In this document: piece by piece, positions 32,031-40,815 of the stretch
How the letters are laid out: each line of letters opens with the position of its first letter
Position numbering within the stretch: the stretch's first letter is position 1
From: JANMEX01 sp031423755
GTDB taxonomy: Bacteria; Pseudomonadota; Alphaproteobacteria; Rhizobiales; Rhizobiaceae
Length of the DNA: 44,746 nt
Reading direction: 5' to 3'
Assembly: GCA_031423755.1 (NCBI GenBank)
Contig: JANPGC010000009.1
Coordinates: 1 to 44,746 of the forward strand
The notes under the pieces: model-generated
Told to the model about the DNA's origin: nothing
Database searches by the model: none
What the model saw: the letters and a program-made list of their open reading frames with translations, nothing else
Translations under genes and position numbers: made by a program

Positions 32031-32406
32031 GACTTGGGCAGGTGTTGGCAGTTCGTTCGCACAAGATATTGTGTGCAGGCACTGACATGGGCACCAGTGC
32101 GCAAGCGGATTTTCGCCAATCTGGCGAGTTGGCGGCAGCGTGGGTTAACGGGCATTGCCGAACTGCATCACTATGAGACAGTTGAACGTGCTGAGGCTGC
32201 GTCGATCAGCGCCCGGAAATTCCATCTGGCTGTATGACAGCGCTGCCACAGGTCACCGTGTTCACGCGTTGCCCCCGGATTGCGAATGCGCGTGTGCGGA
32301 CGCAAGCGCGGGAACATCTTTGCGCCAGCCTCTGGATCGCCCGACGGCACGGCATGGCTGCAGCGGCGGCGGTCAACATTCCGGCTGAGACAAGTCATGT
32401 GAACGG

Positions 32407-32435
32407 TTGACAATCCTTCAAAACGTGCATAAACG
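32407..32435 (+). promoter_or_regulatory. Candidate promoter of the deoR-MFS operon
   Basis: A consensus -35 TTGACA (32407-32412) precedes TAAACG (32430-32435) by 17 bp. The -10 region is embedded in the tandem decamer repeats, as expected for a repressor-controlled promoter. Confidence 0.5.
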
Positions 32436-32460
32436 TGCATAAACACGATAAAACACGCAG
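32421..32460 (+). repeat. Four tandem 10-bp repeats, probable DeoR operator
   Basis: AAACGTGCAT, AAACGTGCAT, AAACACGATA and AAACACGCAG follow each other without gaps. The first two are identical and the others share AAAC-CG. The 10-bp step equals one helical turn. The array lies directly before the deoR start codon and over its -10 region. Confidence 0.7.
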
Positions 32461-32464
32461 TCTC

Positions 32465-33238
32465 ATGCAAATTGCCCCTGCCCTTCTGCTCGATGAGCGT
32501 CAAGCCGAAATCCGCCGCCGCCTTGCGTCTTCCGACCGGGTGATCGCGGGTGACCTCGCGTTGGAGTTCCAGGTTTCGGAGGACACGATCCGCCGGGACT
32601 TGCGCGAACTGGCAGCAGCCGGGCAGTGCATCCGGGTTTATGGCGGCGCGCTGCCGGTTCCTGCGCCTGACCTTTCCCTGAACGAGCGCTACGGCATCGG
32701 CACAGAGCGCAAGCGCCACCTCGCGCGGGCGATGGCTGCGTTTGCACAGCGGGGCATGACAATTTTTCTGGATGCAGGTTCGACCAATCTTGCAGCAGCC
32801 CACATGCTGCCGGAAGACCTTGATCTTACAGTCGTCACCCACGCGCCGCACATTGCGGCGGCCGTGCTCGACCGGCCAGGTCTTCGCCTGTTCATGATTG
32901 GCGGCAAGGTGGATACAAAGACCGGCGCCGCGACGGGCGCACAAGGCATGCGCGAGCTGGAACAGTTGCGCCCGGACATCGCCTTCATCGGCGCCTGCGC
33001 CGTTTCCGGCGTAACGGGCGTGACGGCATTTGATGCCGAAGACGCCGAATTTAAGCGCCTGCTCACACGACAATCGCGCGTCAGCCTGGTTGGCGCAGTC
33101 AATGAAAAGATCGGCACTGCCGCGCCCTATCCCGTTTTCCCTCTCAGTGCGTTCGACCACATTGTGATCGAGAAAGATCTCGATCCGGCCAAACGTGCCT
33201 CCCTTGCCATTTCGCCACCGGTGCTTGTCAGCGCCTGA
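32465..33238 (+). CDS. DeoR/GlpR-family transcriptional regulator
   Basis: This 257-residue repressor has a DeoR-type helix-turn-helix at about residues 5-58 (LLDERQAEIRRRLASSDRVI then FQVSEDTIRRDLRELAAAGQ, wing VYGGALP) and a DeoRC sugar-phosphate-binding domain (about 75-235) with FLDAGSTNLAAAHML, IGGKVDTKTGAATG, FIGACAVSGVTGVTAFDAEDAEFKRLL and a C-terminal FDHIVIEKD. The effector is probably a phosphorylated sugar or related metabolite (family knowledge). The ATG at 32465 is preferred to GTG 32435, which lies inside the operator repeats. No ribosome site is evident. The MFS gene follows after 10 bp, so the regulator likely controls that transporter and itself. Confidence 0.88.
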   Translation: MQIAPALLLDERQAEIRRRLASSDRVIAGDLALEFQVSEDTIRRDLRELAAAGQCIRVYGGALPVPAPDLSLNERYGIGTERKRHLARAMAAFAQRGMTIFLDAGSTNLAAAHMLPEDLDLTVVTHAPHIAAAVLDRPGLRLFMIGGKVDTKTGAATGAQGMRELEQLRPDIAFIGACAVSGVTGVTAFDAEDAEFKRLLTRQSRVSLVGAVNEKIGTAAPYPVFPLSAFDHIVIEKDLDPAKRASLAISPPVLVSA

Positions 33239-33248
33239 AAGGACTTTC

Positions 33249-34439
33249 ATGTCAGCCATTGCAATATCAGACAGCCAAGCAGCCGCGCGCGGGCGATGGG
33301 CGGTCGCGGCGATGTTTCTGGTCAACGGCTTCATCATCGGCTCGTGGGCGCCACAGATACCGCTGATGCTGCCGCGCCATTCGATCACCGAGTTCACGCT
33401 TGGCCTGCTCATTCTGGCGTTTGGTCTCGGCGCTGTCACGGCAATGGTGTGGACAGGCCGACTGATCAACCATTATGGCTCGCGCACCGTCACATGCACA
33501 TTCGCCATCATCGCCTCGTTCGGTCTGGCGGCCATTGTGCTGTCGCCATCCATTGCGCTGGCGGCCATTGCGCTGTTCTTCACCGGCGCTTGCGGCGGGT
33601 CCATGGATGTGGCGATGAACGCCAATGCCGTTGAGGTCGAGCGGCGGCTAGACAAGGCGATCATGTCCGCGTCGCACGGTTTCTGGTCGCTCGGCGGCTT
33701 TATTGGCGGCGGCATCGGCGGGCCGGTGATTCAAAGGCTTGGCGCGGAAGGCCACGCACTTTTTGCCAGCGCGGCATCCTTGTTGATTGTCCTCATCGCC
33801 ATGCAATATCTCATCAGCGAGCCGGTGCACCACGAGGACAGCGGTCCCAAGCCGAAGTATGAATGGCCAAAGGCGCCCATCGTCTACATTCTTGGCTTGA
33901 TGGCGCTGTTCTGCATGGTGCCCGAAGGTGCGGTTCTGGATTGGGCAGCGCTCTACCTGTCCAAAGAGCTGGGGTCATCCTTATCCGTGTCGGGTCTCGC
34001 CTTTGCGTTCTTTGCCGGGACAATGGCAATCATGCGATTTGCGGGCGATGGCGTGCGCAACCGTTTCGGCGCGGTCGCGACCATGCGCTGGTCCGCCTTC
34101 ATCGCGGCAGCGGGGATCTTGGCTGGCGGTCTGGCGCCGACCGACTGGTTCGCCATTGCGGCCTTCGCTGTCGCCGGACTTGGCATTGCCAACACTGTGC
34201 CAATCGCCTTTTCCGCTGCCGGAAACTTGGCCGGATTTTCTGCTGGCGCGGCAATTTCGGTCGTCACGATGATGGGCTATTCCGGCATCCTGATCGCCCC
34301 GTCGGCAATCGGCTTTGTCGCCGAGCATATCGGCTTCCGTATCACCTACGTCGTGCTGGCCGGGGCGTTGGTTGCCGTTGGCCTTGCGGCCTCTCAGGTG
34401 GCCTCCGCCGACCGTGCAAAATCCGACAGCGCAGCATAG
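33249..34439 (+). CDS. MFS transporter (YbjJ/fucose-permease-like)
   Basis: This 396-residue inner-membrane protein has about 12 hydrophobic segments in two six-helix halves, with a hydrophilic central loop (PVHHEDSGPKPKYEWPKAP). The N-terminal segment AAMFLVNGFIIGSWAPQIPL, the GGSMDVAMNANAVEVERR loop and SASHGFWSLGGFIGGGIGG resemble the YbjJ branch of the major facilitator superfamily near sugar permeases. The substrate is unknown, though pairing with a DeoR-type regulator points to a sugar or sugar-like compound (inference). The ATG at 33249 has AAAGGA upstream. Its last 46 bp overlap the 3' end of the convergent LysR gene. Confidence 0.88.
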   Translation: MSAIAISDSQAAARGRWAVAAMFLVNGFIIGSWAPQIPLMLPRHSITEFTLGLLILAFGLGAVTAMVWTGRLINHYGSRTVTCTFAIIASFGLAAIVLSPSIALAAIALFFTGACGGSMDVAMNANAVEVERRLDKAIMSASHGFWSLGGFIGGGIGGPVIQRLGAEGHALFASAASLLIVLIAMQYLISEPVHHEDSGPKPKYEWPKAPIVYILGLMALFCMVPEGAVLDWAALYLSKELGSSLSVSGLAFAFFAGTMAIMRFAGDGVRNRFGAVATMRWSAFIAAAGILAGGLAPTDWFAIAAFAVAGLGIANTVPIAFSAAGNLAGFSAGAAISVVTMMGYSGILIAPSAIGFVAEHIGFRITYVVLAGALVAVGLAASQVASADRAKSDSAA

Positions 34440-35293
34440 AGGAAATCGGCGGTGCGGCGGATGCGCGGTGAAGTGCGCACATCCTTGTGCATTGTCAGCC
34501 ACATCGGCAAGACGGGCAGCGGCAGCTCAGGCAGGAAGCTGCGAAGCGAAGGCTCGCGGTCAATCAAAGGCAGCTGGGCAAGACCAATGCCCATGCCAGC
34601 CAACACCGCATGCCACATGATGACCTGACTGTCGGTGCGGAAGCGGAAGGCGTGACGATCGACCTTGGCGCCGAGTGCATTGAAGCCCTTGATCATCACG
34701 TCCTCGCGGTCCTGCCCGATCATCACATGGTTCATGAGGTCGAACATGTCCGCAGGCGTGCCATGCCGCGCCAGGTAGCTCTCGCTGGCGCACATCGCCA
34801 GCGGAATGTCGGCGATCTTGCGCGCCACCAACTCCTCCTGGCTTGGCGTCACCATCCGGATGGCAATGTCCGCGTCGCGGCGCAGCAGATTGTCGAGCGC
34901 ATTGGTGCCGACGAGCTCGATCTCGATGCCGGGCTCTTCAACGGAAAACCGCGCCAGCATCTGCGGCAAAACCAGCGTCGCCATCACCTCGCTGGCGGAA
35001 ATCCGCACGGTGCCACTGAGCCCCTCTTCCGCGCCCGCCGCCTGCAAGGAAAATCTGTCCACACCTTCGCGGACGTTCAGGGCATGAGTGAGCAGCGTTG
35101 CGCCGGTGTCTGTCAGTTCGTAGCCGCCCAGCCCGCGCCGGAAGAGCGTGACGCCAAGGTCGCGCTCCAGTTCTGACACATGGCGGCCGATGGTCGGCTG
35201 GCTTGTGCCAATCTTCCGCGCCGCAGCCGACAGGCTGCCGGCTTCGGCCACGGCAACAAAGGAGCGCAGCAGGTTCCAGTCAAAATCGCTCAT
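34394..35293 (-). CDS. LysR-family transcriptional regulator
   Basis: This 299-residue regulator has an N-terminal winged helix-turn-helix (about 5-64: DWNLLRSFVAVAEAGSLSAA then KIGTSQPTIGRHVSELERDLG, wing LFRRGLGGYELTDTG). A LysR substrate-binding domain (about 90-290) contains GTVRISASEVMATLVLPQML and AGMGIGLAQLPLI. It is divergent from an NAD-dependent epimerase-like gene with a 101-bp shared control region holding an 18-bp palindrome, the usual arrangement of a LysR protein and its target. Its 3' end overlaps that of the MFS gene by 46 bp on opposite strands. Confidence 0.92.
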   Translation of the reverse strand: MSDFDWNLLRSFVAVAEAGSLSAAARKIGTSQPTIGRHVSELERDLGVTLFRRGLGGYELTDTGATLLTHALNVREGVDRFSLQAAGAEEGLSGTVRISASEVMATLVLPQMLARFSVEEPGIEIELVGTNALDNLLRRDADIAIRMVTPSQEELVARKIADIPLAMCASESYLARHGTPADMFDLMNHVMIGQDREDVMIKGFNALGAKVDRHAFRFRTDSQVIMWHAVLAGMGIGLAQLPLIDREPSLRSFLPELPLPVLPMWLTMHKDVRTSPRIRRTADFLYAALSDFARSAEAT

Positions 35294-35301
35294 GGCATGC
35301 C

Positions 35302-35319
35302 CTATTCAATTATGAATAG
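35302..35319. promoter_or_regulatory. LysR-type operator palindrome
   Basis: CTATTCA-ATTA-TGAATAG is a perfect 7-bp inverted repeat around a 4-bp centre and contains the T-N11-A LysR box (ATTCAATTATGAAT). It begins 9 bp upstream of the LysR start codon, between the divergent genes, so autoregulation and control of the epimerase-like gene are likely (inference). Confidence 0.65.
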
Positions 35320-35394
35320 TAAAACATCAAAATCAGGTAATTTCAATAAAAATTCGTTTGGCTACGATGGCCTCATCAACAAGGAGCAAACACC

Positions 35395-36357
35395 ATGACC
35401 ACCATCGCAGTTCTGGGCGCCAATGGCCGCCTGTCCCGCACCGTCGCCAAAGCCTTCCTTCACGCGGGCTATGACGTCATCGCTGTCACCCGGTCCGGCA
35501 AACCATTGCCGGAACTTGCCGGAGCCCGCTTTGCCGCCGCGGACGCGTCGAACGCACACGAACTTATCCGGGCCACCCAAGGCGCCGACATCATCTTCAA
35601 CGGTTTGAACCCGCTCTATACCGAGTGGGAGGAGAAGGTGCTGCCGATGGCGCGCAATGTGATGGAGGCTTGCCGGGCGCAGAACGCGCTGCATCTGTTT
35701 TCCGGCAATGTCTATGGCTACGGCTCGCCCATGCCGCTGGAACTCACCGAAGCCACGCCGATGCGCCCATCTACCGAAAAGGGCCGCATCCGCGTTGAAA
35801 TGAAGCGCATCTTCCGTGAAGAGTCGGAACGTCCCGGCGGCGTGCAGACCATTGTTCTGCGGGCAGGCGACTATTTCGGCGGCACCGGCACACAGTCATT
35901 CTTTGATCTCGTTTCAGTATCCAAGCTTTCCAAAGGCGTATTCACCGCCTGCGGCCCCGAAAACCTGATCCATGAATGGGCCTATCTCCCGGATTTTGCC
36001 GAAGCTTTTGTCAAGCTGGCGGCCGTGCGCGGTCAGTTGAAGCCGTTCGAGAATCTGAACTTCCCGGGCCATGCCATCACTGAGCTGCAATTGAAGGCAG
36101 CAGTCGAGAAGGCCGTCGGCAAGCCGCTGAAGCTCTCGCATCTGCCATGGTGGGCGCTCAGGTTTGTAGGCGTTTTTCAGCCGATGGTGCGCGAACTTGT
36201 GAAAATGTCTTACCTGCGCTTCCAGCCGCACCGGCTGGTATCCGCGCGGCTGGGGAGCCTGATCGGCGAAATTCCGCATACGCCGCTGGATGCGGCAGTG
36301 AAACAAGCCCTGATAGATCAGGGCCTGCTCGAAGGGGAAATGCGCAAGGCCGCGTAA
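35395..36357 (+). CDS. NAD(P)-dependent epimerase/dehydratase-like protein (atypical SDR)
   Basis: This 320-residue cytoplasmic protein has an extended or atypical short-chain dehydrogenase fold. The N-terminal dinucleotide motif is VLGANGRLSRTVAKAF (GxxGxxx variant GANGRLS), followed by AAADASNAHEL (NAD adenine site), and LFSGNVYGYGSP with the YxxxK-type region replaced by GRIRVEMKRIF. The loss of a standard Tyr-Lys pair suggests an altered reaction or a redox-sensing role; this is from inspection only. The start has AAGGAG upstream. It is transcribed divergently from the LysR regulator. Its 3' end is 3 bp from the stop of the convergent RND pump gene. Confidence 0.85.
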   Translation: MTTIAVLGANGRLSRTVAKAFLHAGYDVIAVTRSGKPLPELAGARFAAADASNAHELIRATQGADIIFNGLNPLYTEWEEKVLPMARNVMEACRAQNALHLFSGNVYGYGSPMPLELTEATPMRPSTEKGRIRVEMKRIFREESERPGGVQTIVLRAGDYFGGTGTQSFFDLVSVSKLSKGVFTACGPENLIHEWAYLPDFAEAFVKLAAVRGQLKPFENLNFPGHAITELQLKAAVEKAVGKPLKLSHLPWWALRFVGVFQPMVRELVKMSYLRFQPHRLVSARLGSLIGEIPHTPLDAAVKQALIDQGLLEGEMRKAA

Positions 36358-36360
36358 AGC

Positions 36361-39300
36361 CTATTCGGCAGGAGAAGGCATTGCGCCAATGTCCGGTTCC
36401 GCTGCGCGCTTCGGCTTGCGGCGGAACAGGCGCTTGACACGGTTGATGATGCCGTCTTCCGGCGTCGCGCGGGTAAAGACCATCAGCGCCGACGGCGTGA
36501 CAATCAGCGTCAGAACGGTCGAGAAAGCGAGGCCGAAGACGATGGCGCTGGACAGCGAAATCCACCACTGCGTCGAAGGCGCGCCAATGGTTGTGTCGTG
36601 CGACATGATTTCGAGGTTGACACCAAAGGCAATCGGCAAGACGCCGAGAATGGCGGTTGCTGCCGTCAGCACAACCGGCCGGGCACGCTCGCGGCAGGTT
36701 TGCAAGACTGCCTCAAGCTTGTCCATGCCTTCATGCCGCAGCGTATCGTAGGTGTCGATCAACACGATGTTGTTGTTCACCACGACACCCGCCAGCGCGA
36801 TGACGCCGATGCCGGACATGACGATGCCGAAGGGCTGGCCGGTGATCATCAGGCCGAGGAACACACCGATGGTCGACATGACGACAGCCGACAGGACGAG
36901 CCAGACGCTGGTGAACTTGTTGAACTGCGCCAGAAGCACCACAAAGATCAGGAAGATCGCCGCGCCAAACGCCTTGCCGAGGAAGGCGGAAGCATCGGCG
37001 CTTTCCTTGTCCGAGCCGACCATTTCCCAGCCGATGCTGCCGAAATCCTGGGCGGCCATCAGCTTGGCGACGCGCTCCTGCACCACGGCTGCCTGCACGC
37101 CTTCCTTGACGTTGGCCTGCACGGTGATCGTCCGCTCGCCGTCGATGCGGTTGAGCGTGCCGACCGACGGGGCAGGTTCGCGGGTGACGAAGTTGGAAAT
37201 CGGCACCGATCCGAACGCCGTCTCGACACGCAGCTGGTCGAGCGTCGCCAGCGTGCGGCGGTCTTCAGGCAGGCGCAGCCGGATATCGACCGCGTCATCG
37301 GCGCCGGCCGGCCGGTAGTCGGACAGTTTCAGGCCGGAGGTGACCAATTGCACGACGGTCCCGACAGAGCCCGGCCCGATGCCGTATTTGGCAGCTTCCG
37401 TGCGGTTGACCTTCAGCTCCCAGTCAATGCCGGGAATCGGCAGGCCGTCGGCAATGTCGAGAATTTCCGGATCGGCCTTCAAGAGCGAGACGACCTTGCG
37501 TGCGGCGTCCTCAATGCCCGCCGGATCTGCGGCAGACAGGCGGACCTGAATGGCTTTGCCGGTCGGCGGGCCAGCGGCTGGCACCGACACTTCAATGTCA
37601 ACGCCCGGAATCCCGGCCATGGCAACACGAAGATCGGCAAGAATGTCGAGCGCGGGTTTGCGTTCGCGCCAGTTGATGAACTCGTACTGGATGACGCCGA
37701 CCACGTCCGGGGCGATTTCATTGCCTTGACTGCCGCCTGCGCCAACGCGGGTGTAGACGGATTTGATGCCCGGCCAGCCAAGGATGCGCTCTTCAGCAAT
37801 GCGGGTGAGGGAATCCTTTTCTTCCAGTGACATGTTGCCGCGCGCGTGGACATAGAGAAGACCGTAGTCGGGCTCGACGTTCGGGAAGAACTCGACGCCT
37901 TTGCCAATCTTGCCATAGGTGTAGGGCACGGCAACCAGCAGAGCGACCGCAAGCAGCAGCACAATTTTCGGGAAACGAATCGCTGTCTTGACCACGGCCA
38001 TATACCAGCCGTCGCGGTTCTCTTCGATATGGTCCGGCTTCTTGGCAAACATCGCGCCAAGCGTCGGCGTGAACACCAGCGCATACAAAAGCGACGCCGA
38101 CAGCGTGGCAATCAGCGTGATCGGCATGTATTTCATGAATTCGCCGACAATGCCGGGCCAGAACAAGAGCGGCGAGAAAGCGGCGATGCGGGTCATGGTT
38201 GCGGCCAGAACCGGGCCGGTCATCTTCTTGGCGGCCATCGAATAGGCTTCGACCCTGTCCATGCCCTCGGACATGCGCCGCTCGGCAAACTCGGTGACGA
38301 TGATCGCATCGTCCACCAGCATGCCGACCGCAAGAATCAGCGAGAACAGCACGACAAGGTTCACCGTGTGCCCTGCCATCGACAGGAACAGAATGCCCAT
38401 CAGGAACGAGACCGGGATCGCAAAGCCGATGAACAGCGAAGCACGACCGGACAGGGCATAGAGAATGACGATGAACACCAGAATGACAGCGGTCAGCACC
38501 GAGTTCTGCAGATCGTTGAGCAGCTGGCGGATGGTCTCGGATTTGTCCTGGCTGAATGTGATTTCGCCGCCTTGCGGCATTTTCGGCTTGAACTCGTCGG
38601 CAACCTTCTTCACGCCGTCGACCGTGTTGATGAGATTTGCCCCGGTGCGCTTGGACACTTCGATGGCAATGGCCGGTTTGCCGTTCAGGCGGGTAATAGA
38701 CTCGGCGTCCTTGTGCGAGGCTCTGATGGTCGCAAGGTCGCGGGCCCGCACCACCGCATCGGCGTTGGCCACAATCGGCAGGTTGGCGACGTCTTCCGGC
38801 GTTTCGATCAAGGAAGGCACCTTGACGGCATACTTGCCTTCCGTGCCTTCCAGCGCGCCGGCAGCAACAAGGCTGTTGGAGCCTGCAACACCGCCAATAA
38901 GCTGGTCGAGTTTGAGACCGTAGGAAGACAGTTTCACCGGATCGATGATCACTTCAACAAGATCATCGCGCGCACCCTGCAACTTTGCTTCGAGCACGCC
39001 ATCGACTTCCTCGATGCGTTTCTTCAATTCGCGGGCAGCATCCACGAGCACCCGCTCAGAGGCGTCGCCTGAAAGCGTGACAACAAGGACGGGAAATTCC
39101 GACAGGTTGACTTCAAAAATGCCCGGCTCGTCCGCGCCTTGTGGCAAGTCGCGCTTGGCGTCAGACACCTTGGAGCGCACGTCATCGAGAGCCTTGCCGA
39201 GATCGGCGCCGGCGTTGAATTCCATCAGCACATTGCCGCCGCCCTGATAGGCGGTGGAGCGCATTTCCTTGACATCCTTGATGCTTTTCAGCGCCGTTTC

Positions 39301-39504
39301 CATGGGCCTGAGCAGCAGTCGCTCTGCGTCCTCCGGCGAGATACCCTGATAGGGCAGCGACACGTAGATGATCGGAATCTGGATGTCCGGCTCCGCCTCT
39401 TTCGGGATCGACTGGTAAGCCAGCCCGCCCGAAATCAGGAAGAACAGCAGGATCGAGATCGTCAGCCGCGAATTGCGGATCGCAAGATCAATGATATGGC
39501 TCAT
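36361..39504 (-). CDS. RND-family efflux pump, inner-membrane transporter
   Basis: This 1047-residue AcrB-like proton-driven pump has the duplicated RND design: helix 1 near the N-terminus (ISILLFFLISGGLAY), a large periplasmic loop, helices 2-6, central loop, helix 7, second periplasmic loop, and helices 8-12. Helix 4 holds the proton-relay aspartates in VGMLVDDAIIVTEF. In helix 10 the position of AcrB Lys940 is Asn (GVVVNNNIVLIDTYD), so the relay differs from AcrB, as in several other RND branches. The C-terminus is short and charged. The substrate is unknown; drugs, detergents or metabolites are possible. It lies 18 bp downstream of its adaptor gene and no outer-membrane channel is encoded nearby. 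Confidence 0.93.
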   Translation of the reverse strand: MSHIIDLAIRNSRLTISILLFFLISGGLAYQSIPKEAEPDIQIPIIYVSLPYQGISPEDAERLLLRPMETALKSIKDVKEMRSTAYQGGGNVLMEFNAGADLGKALDDVRSKVSDAKRDLPQGADEPGIFEVNLSEFPVLVVTLSGDASERVLVDAARELKKRIEEVDGVLEAKLQGARDDLVEVIIDPVKLSSYGLKLDQLIGGVAGSNSLVAAGALEGTEGKYAVKVPSLIETPEDVANLPIVANADAVVRARDLATIRASHKDAESITRLNGKPAIAIEVSKRTGANLINTVDGVKKVADEFKPKMPQGGEITFSQDKSETIRQLLNDLQNSVLTAVILVFIVILYALSGRASLFIGFAIPVSFLMGILFLSMAGHTVNLVVLFSLILAVGMLVDDAIIVTEFAERRMSEGMDRVEAYSMAAKKMTGPVLAATMTRIAAFSPLLFWPGIVGEFMKYMPITLIATLSASLLYALVFTPTLGAMFAKKPDHIEENRDGWYMAVVKTAIRFPKIVLLLAVALLVAVPYTYGKIGKGVEFFPNVEPDYGLLYVHARGNMSLEEKDSLTRIAEERILGWPGIKSVYTRVGAGGSQGNEIAPDVVGVIQYEFINWRERKPALDILADLRVAMAGIPGVDIEVSVPAAGPPTGKAIQVRLSAADPAGIEDAARKVVSLLKADPEILDIADGLPIPGIDWELKVNRTEAAKYGIGPGSVGTVVQLVTSGLKLSDYRPAGADDAVDIRLRLPEDRRTLATLDQLRVETAFGSVPISNFVTREPAPSVGTLNRIDGERTITVQANVKEGVQAAVVQERVAKLMAAQDFGSIGWEMVGSDKESADASAFLGKAFGAAIFLIFVVLLAQFNKFTSVWLVLSAVVMSTIGVFLGLMITGQPFGIVMSGIGVIALAGVVVNNNIVLIDTYDTLRHEGMDKLEAVLQTCRERARPVVLTAATAILGVLPIAFGVNLEIMSHDTTIGAPSTQWWISLSSAIVFGLAFSTVLTLIVTPSALMVFTRATPEDGIINRVKRLFRRKPKRAAEPDIGAMPSPAE

Positions 39505-39522
39505 GGCGTCTTGCCTTTCCGC

Positions 39523-40662
39523 TTACTGGAGTTCGGAGGCGAACTGGGCCGCGAGTTTCTTGAGCGTTGCCGCATCCGGCTCCACGACCGTCACCACTTC
39601 GCCATCGACAACGAAATCCTGACCGGAAATGATGATCTTGGTTCCCTCCGGCACTCCGGTCAGGACAATGGCGTCGGTCGCGTCGTCGATCAGGTCAACC
39701 GGCAAAAACAGCACCTTGCTGTCCTTGTCCACGGCGCGAACACCAAGGGCGCCGTCCTGATTCAAGGTCACAGCGGAGCGCGGCAGTTTGATTGCCTTGA
39801 CCGGATCGGATTTCAGATTGATTTCCGCTGTCATGCCCGCCGGGATGTGGCCGTCCTTGTTTTTGATGGCGACTTCAATCCGGTAGGTGCGCGTTGCGGC
39901 ACTGGCTTCACGGCTGATGTAGCGGACAGTGCCCTCTTCGGTGGAACCGTTGACCAGACGGATGCTGGCCGGGCTGCCGATCTTGATGGACGACAAATTG
40001 CGTTCTGAAATCTCGCCGACGGCGACAATCGGATCAAGCGCGATCACGGTTGCGACCGCGCCGCCCTGGCTCACGGCGGAGCCGTTCTCGACGGAAATCT
40101 TGTCAATGATGCCGTCAAACGGGGCGATCACCTGCGTCCGTTCAAGCTCAGCCTTGGCTGCCTCATACTGCGACTGCGCGCCCTGGAGATCAGCACGCAC
40201 CTGATCCAACTGCAGCTTGGCCACATTTCCGCGTTTGGCCAGCGCCTCGGTTGCTTCGGCTTGTGCACTCTTCTGCTTGACGACTTGCGCAGCCGCATCG
40301 ACAGCAATCTTCTTTTCCATCGAATCCATCGACAAAATGACGTCGCCCGCCTTCACGGCATCGCCTTGCTTGAAGGCAAGCATCGAGATGGTTCCGGCTG
40401 CACGCGTGGCCAGTTCCGCGCGCTTGTCGGCGGCAGTCTGGCCTGAAATGCGGATCGTCAGGCGATGGTCAATGAAGGGCACGGCCACCGCCGAAACCGT
40501 ACGCGGCGGCTTGACCGTATCGGCGGGCTTGGCTTCCGGCTTTTTCTCGGTGGTCTCCTGAGCGGCGCTGCCGACAGATGAGAACTCGCCCGTCAGAACC
40601 CAGGCAGCCGCTCCGGCCAGAACGAGGACAGAAGCAAATTTGTGAAAACGAAAACGTGCCAT
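39523..40662 (-). CDS. RND efflux pump periplasmic adaptor (membrane fusion protein)
   Basis: This 379-residue adaptor has an N-terminal membrane anchor (FASVLVLAGAAAWVLTG), a Pro/Lys-rich linker, and the HlyD/AcrA series of domains: lipoyl half-motifs (ATRAAGTISMLAFKQGDAVKAGDVI and TQVIAPFDGIIDKISVENGSAV), an alpha-helical hairpin between them (about 115-165), a beta-barrel (ALDPIVAVGEISERNL) and a membrane-proximal domain. It links the inner-membrane pump to an outer-membrane channel. It is the first gene of the pump operon. No dedicated regulator lies beside it; the gap 40663-40815 holds its promoter and nothing else that I recognise. Confidence 0.92.
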   Translation of the reverse strand: MARFRFHKFASVLVLAGAAAWVLTGEFSSVGSAAQETTEKKPEAKPADTVKPPRTVSAVAVPFIDHRLTIRISGQTAADKRAELATRAAGTISMLAFKQGDAVKAGDVILSMDSMEKKIAVDAAAQVVKQKSAQAEATEALAKRGNVAKLQLDQVRADLQGAQSQYEAAKAELERTQVIAPFDGIIDKISVENGSAVSQGGAVATVIALDPIVAVGEISERNLSSIKIGSPASIRLVNGSTEEGTVRYISREASAATRTYRIEVAIKNKDGHIPAGMTAEINLKSDPVKAIKLPRSAVTLNQDGALGVRAVDKDSKVLFLPVDLIDDATDAIVLTGVPEGTKIIISGQDFVVDGEVVTVVEPDAATLKKLAAQFASELQ

Positions 40663-40815
40663 TGGGTATCCGGACTTTTGATTGGTTTAATTGTGACGGG
40701 TATGCGGCGGCATTTGGGGAATCATGGTGTCGATTGCAACCCGTGTCTAAACCGCTCTACGCAGTCTCCTGACACGAGGATATCTAACGCATTCTTCGCA
40801 CTTGCGAAAGGAAAT

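Larger units (their letters stand above)
31594..32406. other. Gene-poor region of about 0.8 kb between thioesterase and deoR
   Basis: Open frames here (for example 31785-32006 plus, 31895-32155 minus) have no recognisable domain, no ribosome site and rare-looking composition, so I do not call genes. Visible content: a 22-bp direct repeat (31727 and 32009), six GANTC sites between 31732 and 32029, scattered TTAAC motifs, an AT-rich stretch at 31915-31990, and a CACAA-GATA-TTGTG inverted repeat near 32060. The promoter of the thioesterase must be inside it. Confidence 0.5.

Noticed and set aside
31594..32406. Replication origin
   Set aside because: GANTC and TTAAC motifs are present but no clear cluster of DnaA boxes (TTATNCACA) was seen, and no origin-linked genes are nearby.
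32171..33469. 432-codon minus-strand open frame
   Set aside because: It is antisense to the DeoR and MFS genes, and its translation is low-complexity Arg/His/Ala without any domain.
36598..39072. Plus-strand open frames of about 410 codons each (36598-37830, 37846-39072)
   Set aside because: They are antisense shadows of the RND pump gene, and their sequences are His/Arg/Asp-rich without domain features.
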